Source of the DNA: Oscillospiraceae bacterium
GTDB lineage: Bacteria > Bacillota > Clostridia > Oscillospirales > Ruminococcaceae
DNA: 37,334 bases
Assembly: GCA_020024215.1 (NCBI GenBank)
Contig: JAHHUC010000014.1
Span: 1 to 37,334 of the forward strand
Direction: 5' to 3'
Shown here: piece by piece, positions 33,052-37,334 of the stretch
Numbering within the stretch: position 1 is the stretch's first letter
Layout: each line of letters opens with the position of its first letter
Notes under the pieces: model-generated
What the model was told of the DNA's origin: nothing
The model's input: only the letters and a program-made list of their open reading frames with translations
Database searches by the model: none
Translations under genes and position numbers: made by a program

Positions 33052-33715
33052 CGTATCCTATCACAACGGAAAAATTTCCTGGGACAGGGTTAAAAAGTCC
33101 GGCATGGATTTTGCCTATATAAGGGCAGGCTATTCAGGCTATGAGGGGGAAATTTACCGTGATAAAAGCTTTTTTGAAAATTATAAGGGCGCATCAGAGG
33201 CAGGGCTTAAGGTGGGGGCTTATATCTATTCCTACAACAAGGATGAGACATCGGCTAAAAGAACAGCCTCAGAGCTTGCAAAGCTTTTAAAGGGCAAAAG
33301 CTTAAGCCTGCCCGTTGCCTTTGATGTGGAGGAAACAAAAAAGGATATTTTCACCTCAAGGACTAAGGAGGAAAATTCCAAGCTTTGCCTTTCCTTTTTC
33401 GAGGAATTGAAAAAGGAGGGTATGCAGGGTATGCTTTACACCTATACTAGCTTTCTTTTAAACTATCTCAATGTGGATATGCTAAAAGAATATGACCTGT
33501 GGATAGCCGATTACAGGGATAAAACAGGCACAAACTGTCCCTATAAGGGGGAATTTGCTATATGGCAGTATATGGGAAATGAGGGGAGATGCGACGGCGT
33601 AAACGGACCCTGCGACCTAAACTATTGCTATAAGGACTATTTTGGAAATGAAAATTTCAAGGAGAAATATTCCCTTTTAAAATCAGAGCTTGGCAGAGTT
33701 CTTAAGGAATATTAA
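33029..33715 (+). CDS. GH25 endolysin (lysozyme)
   Basis: 228 residues from the ATG at 33029, which has AAGGGGGA 8 bases upstream; an ATG three codons earlier is less well spaced. Glycoside hydrolase 25 muramidase: TKGIDVSYHNG with Asp8, FDVEET with Asp99 and Glu101, and the closing IWQYMG ... DLNYC are all present. Cuts the MurNAc-GlcNAc bond for lysis. No separate cell-wall-binding domain and no signal peptide, so release depends on the holin. Confidence 0.93.
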   Translation: MTRTKGIDVSYHNGKISWDRVKKSGMDFAYIRAGYSGYEGEIYRDKSFFENYKGASEAGLKVGAYIYSYNKDETSAKRTASELAKLLKGKSLSLPVAFDVEETKKDIFTSRTKEENSKLCLSFFEELKKEGMQGMLYTYTSFLLNYLNVDMLKEYDLWIADYRDKTGTNCPYKGEFAIWQYMGNEGRCDGVNGPCDLNYCYKDYFGNENFKEKYSLLKSELGRVLKEY

Positions 33716-33721
33716 GAAAAA

Positions 33722-33754
33722 AACCGCTTCTTTTAAAGGAGCGGTTGCTTTTTT
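33722..33754 (+). terminator. Terminator of the phage late operon
   Basis: AACCGCT / AGCGGTT stem extended through a TTCTTT/AAAGG centre, followed by six Ts. Just past the endolysin stop; a natural right edge for the locus. Confidence 0.88.
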
Positions 33755-33851
33755 GCATTTTTTATGTATATATGCATCCAAAAAACAAAAAAGCCTGTCC
33801 CCTCATATATGTTGAAATCTCCGAAATTTTAAATTTGTGACAGCAAATTAT

Positions 33852-33879
33852 TTGCAAAAATCCTTTCATGGTGTAAAAT
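33852..33879 (+). promoter_or_regulatory. Promoter of the cardiolipin synthase gene
   Basis: TTGCAA (33852-33857), 16-base spacer, TAAAAT (33874-33879). Starts transcription about 25 bases before the TTG start codon. Confidence 0.5.
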
Positions 33880-33911
33880 AATAATAAGATTAGTATAAGG
33901 GGGAGTGGAGT

Positions 33912-35450
33912 TTGTCAAAAACTTGGAAAAAAATAAATCAGCTCATAGCCTCCAGAATAACAGCTGTTGCGCTTTTGCTCATTTTGCAGATAGCGGTGAT
34001 TGTTCTGCTTATCGTAAAGCTATCCAGATATTTTGCCTTTGTTTATATGGGCTTCATGCTGTTGTCTCTGGCGGTGTTTCTTTATGTCATAAACAAAAAT
34101 GACAACCCTTCCTACAAGCTGGCATGGGCTATACCCATAATGATATTTCCCCTTTTCGGAGGTATATTCTATCTTCTTTTGGGAAGCCATAAGGTGAACA
34201 AATATCTTCTCAGGCGCCTTTCTGAAATAGATACAGAGCGCCATCTCATTTTGGATGATATAAAATCCGACACCGACCTCATCAAGAGGGATTATGAGGC
34301 ATATAGGCAGTCCAGCTATCTTAAAAACATGGGCTTTCCGGTTTATGAAAACACAGAGACTACCTTTCATCCCACAGGCGAGAGCAAATTTGAAGCGCTT
34401 GTAAAAAGGCTTGAAAATGCCAAGGATTTTATCTTCCTTGAGTATTTCATAATCGAAGAGGGCTATATGTGGAATACCATTTTGGAAATTCTGGAAAAAA
34501 AGGTGAAGGAGGGCGTGGAGGTAAGGCTTATTTATGACAGCTTTGGCTGTCTGCTTACACTTCCGGACAAATATTATAAAAAAATGAGGGAAAAGGGAAT
34601 AAAGTGCATAGAATTCAACCCCCTCATACCTGTTGTCACACTTTTGATGAACAACCGCGACCATAGAAAAATAGCTGTTATAGACGGGGAATACGGCTTT
34701 ATGGGCGGCATAAATTTGGCTGATGAGTATATAAACAAAATAGAAAAGTACGGCCATTGGAAGGATGCTGCCCTGGAAATACACGGCGAAGCAGTCAAGA
34801 GCCTGACCTGTATGTTCCTTTCCATGTGGCAGGCTGTCACAGGCAAAAAAGAGGATTATATGAGGTATATTTCAAAAACTGTACCCATAAGCTCTGCCGC
34901 AGGCTATGTCCAGCCCTATTGCGACAGCCCCTTAGATGACAATTTGGTGGGCGAGATGACCTATCTTAACATGATAAACAGAGCCGACAGATATATCTAT
35001 ATAAACACGCCCTATCTCATTATTGACAATGAGAGCATAACCGCCCTTACCCTGGCTGCAAAAAGCGGTGTGGATGTGAGGATAATAACCCCCCATGTGG
35101 CTGACAAGTGGTATGTCCATATGGTGACAAGGGCATATTATTCCCAGCTTGTTAATAACGGAGTTAAAATATATGAATACACACCCGGCTTTATCCATGC
35201 AAAAACCTTTGTGGCAGATGACGAAATTGCCACCGTGGGAACAGTCAATCTTGATTACAGAAGCCTCTATCTCCATTTTGAGTGCGGCATATGGATGTTT
35301 AAAACACCTGTTATAAAGGATATGAAGGAGGACTTTTTAAATACGCTCAAGGTATGCACTCCTGTTACAAAGGACAGCCCCCTGCTTAAAGCAAAAGGCT
35401 TCAAAAAGCTTTTGAGAGCTGTGCTTAGAATATTTGCCCCACTTATGTAA
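33912..35450 (+). CDS. cls: Cardiolipin synthase (PLD family)
   Basis: 512 residues. Joins two phosphatidylglycerols into cardiolipin at the inner face of the membrane. Two N-terminal membrane helices (about 14-38 and 40-60) and two HKD motifs: HRKIAVID (His251, Lys253, Asp258) and HAKTFVADD (His429, Lys431, Asp436). Also GGINLADEY and GTVNLDYRS after each motif. TTG start at 33912 with a GGGGGAGTGGAG site. It lies just outside the phage terminator and has its own promoter, so it is probably a host gene. Confidence 0.94.
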   Translation: MSKTWKKINQLIASRITAVALLLILQIAVIVLLIVKLSRYFAFVYMGFMLLSLAVFLYVINKNDNPSYKLAWAIPIMIFPLFGGIFYLLLGSHKVNKYLLRRLSEIDTERHLILDDIKSDTDLIKRDYEAYRQSSYLKNMGFPVYENTETTFHPTGESKFEALVKRLENAKDFIFLEYFIIEEGYMWNTILEILEKKVKEGVEVRLIYDSFGCLLTLPDKYYKKMREKGIKCIEFNPLIPVVTLLMNNRDHRKIAVIDGEYGFMGGINLADEYINKIEKYGHWKDAALEIHGEAVKSLTCMFLSMWQAVTGKKEDYMRYISKTVPISSAAGYVQPYCDSPLDDNLVGEMTYLNMINRADRYIYINTPYLIIDNESITALTLAAKSGVDVRIITPHVADKWYVHMVTRAYYSQLVNNGVKIYEYTPGFIHAKTFVADDEIATVGTVNLDYRSLYLHFECGIWMFKTPVIKDMKEDFLNTLKVCTPVTKDSPLLKAKGFKKLLRAVLRIFAPLM

Positions 35451-35469
35451 ACTTGAAGGAATTGATATT

Positions 35470-36693
35470 ATGAAGGATAAACTAAAGCTTGTGATAAAGG
35501 TTGCACTGCTTTCCTGCCTTTGTGTCGCACTTATGTACGGCACATATGTTTTCTTTTCAAAAAATATATCCTATGAAGAAAGCAGGCATCAGGAAAAGCA
35601 GAATGTTCCCCTGCCTGCTCTGACGCAGGAAAAAAGAACATCAGTTACCTTTGCAGCAGTCGGTGACAACCTTATACACGACAACATATATATGCAGGCA
35701 AAAAAGAGGGCAGGAGGCAGCGGCTTTGATTTTTCACTTCCCTATGAAAGGGCTGAAAGGTTTATAAAGGGAATGGATATCGCCTTTATAAATCAGGAAA
35801 GCCCCATAGCAGAGGATGTCTCTCCCCTTTCCGGCTATCCAAGGTTCAATTCCCCAAAAGCAGTAGGCGGGCATATTGCCGAAATGGGCTTCAATCTCAT
35901 AGGAATTTCCAACAACCATATGCTCGACAACGGCGAGGAGGGAGCAATTTCCCATATGGATTTTTGGGAAAATCAGGGTGTGCTGATGTGCATGGGAATG
36001 TGGAGAAATCCCAAGGAAATGGAAAAGCCGCTTTTGCTTGAAAAAAATGAAATAACCTTTGGCTTTCTCCCCATGACAGAGCATACCAACGGGCTTAGCC
36101 TCCCAAAGGATTCGCCTTTAAGGTATATAAGGACAGACGAGTGGCAGCTTATAAAAAATCAGCTTGACATGATAAACAAGCAGTCGGATTTTCAGGTTGC
36201 AGTGATACACTGGGGCGTTGAAAACAGCCTTGATGCCTCCAAAGCCCAAAGGGATTTGGCAAAGCGGCTGTCTGATGAGGGAATAGATCTTATAATAGGC
36301 TCTCATTCCCACACCCTGCAGCCCATTGAGTGGATAACCGGGGAAAACGGCAGAAGAACGCTGGTTATCTATTCCTTGGGGAATTTTATTTCCAGCATGC
36401 TGGATAAGCAGAATATGCTGGGGGGCATCATGCAGATGACCATAGAAAAGGATTTTGCAGCAGATGAGACATATATAAAAAATGCCAGACTTCACCCCAT
36501 AGTAACACAGTATGAGGGCAGAGACAGGAGAAATGTAAGGATAATACCCCTTGAGGAATATACAGATGAATTGGCTGCAAATCATGGTGTAAGAGCAGAT
36601 TATCCTGAATTTTCGGTTGAATATTTAAAAAGCATAATCAGCAAAAATGTGCCCTATGAATTTTTAAACAGCGCACCTCTTAACCCCTGCTGA
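35470..36693 (+). CDS. CapA-like exported metallophosphoesterase (PGA_cap)
   Basis: 407 residues. One N-terminal signal anchor (about 7-29), then the CapA calcineurin-like domain: VGDNLIHD (Asp66, His70), NQESP, SNNHMLDNG, HWGVE, GSHSHTLQ and YSLGNF are all visible, i.e. the full metal-site set. The family was named for poly-gamma-glutamate capsule synthesis, but lone members occur widely with unknown substrate, and no capB/capC is here. ATG at 35470 follows AAGGA by 9 bases. Probably co-transcribed with cls (19-base gap), hinting at an envelope role. Confidence 0.88.
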   Translation: MKDKLKLVIKVALLSCLCVALMYGTYVFFSKNISYEESRHQEKQNVPLPALTQEKRTSVTFAAVGDNLIHDNIYMQAKKRAGGSGFDFSLPYERAERFIKGMDIAFINQESPIAEDVSPLSGYPRFNSPKAVGGHIAEMGFNLIGISNNHMLDNGEEGAISHMDFWENQGVLMCMGMWRNPKEMEKPLLLEKNEITFGFLPMTEHTNGLSLPKDSPLRYIRTDEWQLIKNQLDMINKQSDFQVAVIHWGVENSLDASKAQRDLAKRLSDEGIDLIIGSHSHTLQPIEWITGENGRRTLVIYSLGNFISSMLDKQNMLGGIMQMTIEKDFAADETYIKNARLHPIVTQYEGRDRRNVRIIPLEEYTDELAANHGVRADYPEFSVEYLKSIISKNVPYEFLNSAPLNPC

Positions 36694-36737
36694 ACAACAA
36701 AACAATAGCCGCCGTGTGCGGCCTTCCCCCGCTTTCT

Positions 36738-36866
36738 CCGCTTTCTTAAAAGAAAGCTTGCAAAGAATTTAATTTCGCACAGGTGAGAAAGATATTTGCA
36801 TAACTTTTATGCCTGCGTATGTCAGAAAATAACATTTTGTCATGATAAGCACATTCAGGTTAGGAT
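36738..36866 (+). repeat. Interspersed repeat R9 (M1+M2)
   Basis: Full copy about 45 bases past the CapA-like stop. A short GCCGC / GCGGC hairpin (36708-36722) sits between them. Confidence 0.8.
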
Positions 36867-36910
36867 TTGTTTTTGCCAATTTTTTCTTTATGCCTTTTTC
36901 TGTTATAGAA

Positions 36911-36950
36911 AGCAAGAGGCGCTATTTAAGGAAAATTGATATCTTGCATA
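36911..36950 (+). repeat. Repeat module B, copy 3
   Basis: AGCAAGAGGCGCTATTTAAG then GAAAATTGATATC. As at 12844, followed by an ACGCTTTTTCGC linker and the next M1. Confidence 0.75.
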
Positions 36951-36977
36951 TAAAATACCACGCTTTTTCGCTTTCTT

Positions 36978-37108
36978 CCGCTTTCTTAAAAGAAAGCTTG
37001 CAAAGAACTTAAATTCGCACAGGTAAAAAAGCTATTAGCAGAACTTAAATTCCTGCGTATGTTAGAAATTGACATTTTGTGATGTTAAGCACATTTAGGT
37101 TAAGCTTT
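36978..37108 (+). repeat. Interspersed repeat R10 (M1+M2)
   Basis: Full copy, very close to R2 and R3, followed by hairpin module H as after R3. Confidence 0.85.
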
Positions 37109-37111
37109 AAT

Positions 37112-37153
37112 CAATTTTTCTAGAAAAATTGTGGGGTTGGGGGCAAAGCCCCC
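37112..37153. repeat. Hairpin module H copy 2 plus G-rich hairpin
   Basis: CAATTTTTC / GAAAAATTG (37112-37131), then GGGGGC-AAA-GCCCCC (37139-37153). The first part also follows R3. Confidence 0.75.
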
Positions 37154-37206
37154 CATTGCCCTTTGCACAAGCTTTAATTCCTGCACATCTTAAAATTTAG
37201 GAATCC

Positions 37207-37242
37207 AACAGCTCCTTTCCGTTTAGGATTGGGGCTGTTTTT
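37207..37242 (+). terminator. Intrinsic terminator
   Basis: AACAGCTCC (37207-37215) with GGGGCTGTT (37231-37239) and following Ts. Same stem as 219-258. Probably ends the cls-capA transcript. Confidence 0.65.
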
Positions 37243-37306
37243 CTCTGACCTTAAGTAAAACTTCAAAACTTTCAACCACTTCTTCTGCCTTTGGTTGAAA
37301 ACTGTA

Positions 37307-37334
37307 CAAAAAAAGAGAGCCGAAGCCCTCTTTT
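37307..37334. terminator. Terminator at window edge (partial)
   Basis: AGAGAGC / GCCCTCT stem with one mismatch, A-run before and T-run after, cut by the window end. May serve a gene beyond the edge. Confidence 0.5.

Larger units (their letters stand above)
20182..33715 (+). mobile_element. Compact prophage-like locus (short-tailed, P22-type capsid), no integrase seen
   Basis: About 13.5 kb between the symporter terminator and a terminator at 33722. Gene order is repressor (minus), two early genes, terS, terL, small membrane protein, portal, zinc-type mini-protein, scaffold, coat, cement, adaptor, propeller-like tail protein, helical virion protein, fibre, 115-residue protein, holin and endolysin. 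All late genes run on the plus strand with overlaps or very short gaps and no frameshift. Not found: integrase/recombinase, replication or excision genes, tape measure, tail tube or sheath. No direct-repeat attachment sites were spotted at the edges. Edges are therefore approximate. Confidence 0.85.

Noticed and set aside
20118..33911. Search for attL/attR direct repeats at phage edges
   Set aside because: No convincing direct match of 12 or more bases was found by eye between 20070-20182 and 33716-33911, and no tRNA is at either edge.
34020..34784. 254-codon minus-strand frame inside cls
   Set aside because: Opposite a gene with two intact HKD motifs; no promoter, ribosome site or family resemblance.

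Overview
The window reads as chromosomal DNA from a low-GC Gram-positive anaerobe, most likely Bacillota/Clostridia. This is inferred from strong AGGAGG-type ribosome sites, a GatCAB amidotransferase operon, NAD-dependent ligase, AGCS-family symport, a CapA-like exported phosphoesterase and a prophage with a Gram-positive GH25 endolysin/holin pair. No rRNA, tRNA or CRISPR array was seen. Taxonomy below class level cannot be read from the sequence.

Layout. (1) 421-5709, plus strand: ligA-gatC-gatA-gatB, one housekeeping operon. (2) 5710-6503: a repeat-rich spacer ending in two terminators. (3) 6504-12110, minus strand: a 1868-residue exported, membrane-anchored protein with a transglutaminase-like domain and many Ig-like (MBG/YDG/Big2-type) domains. 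(4) 12111-13555: a second repeat-rich spacer. (5) 13556-16654, minus strand: an operon of ornithine carbamoyltransferase, carbamate kinase and a LOR/SDH-domain (TIGR00300) protein, likely an ornithine cyclodeaminase. Together these could turn citrulline into ATP, ammonia, CO2 and proline. It is followed by an AraC-type regulator with two tandem DNA-binding domains (17115-18383, minus) and a divergent AGCS sodium:amino-acid symporter (18707-20068, plus). (6) 20182-33715: a compact phage locus with an S24-type cleavable repressor (minus), two early genes, terminase, portal, scaffold, P22-type coat, cement, adaptor, short-tail proteins, fibre, holin and endolysin, all plus strand and tightly coupled. 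No integrase, replication gene or tape measure is visible. (7) 33912-36693, plus strand: cardiolipin synthase and a CapA-like protein. (8) 36694-37334: a third repeat-rich spacer.

Two threads run across the window. The first is a family of modular, palindrome-bearing intergenic repeats (about ten copies, built from an ~80-bp module M1 and an ~50-bp module M2, with side modules P, B and H) that sits at the 3' ends of genes and even supplies the gatB stop codon. The second is the phage locus. Its visible circuitry is simple: divergent repressor/early promoters share two near-identical operators, an early sigma-region-4-like regulator is followed by a terminator, and then by ~83-bp direct repeats and a palindrome ahead of the terminase. 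Those phage repeats share a 20/24 match with the host M1 repeat. A complete-looking particle and packaging set without integration or replication genes makes a domesticated, gene-transfer-agent-like or remnant element worth testing.
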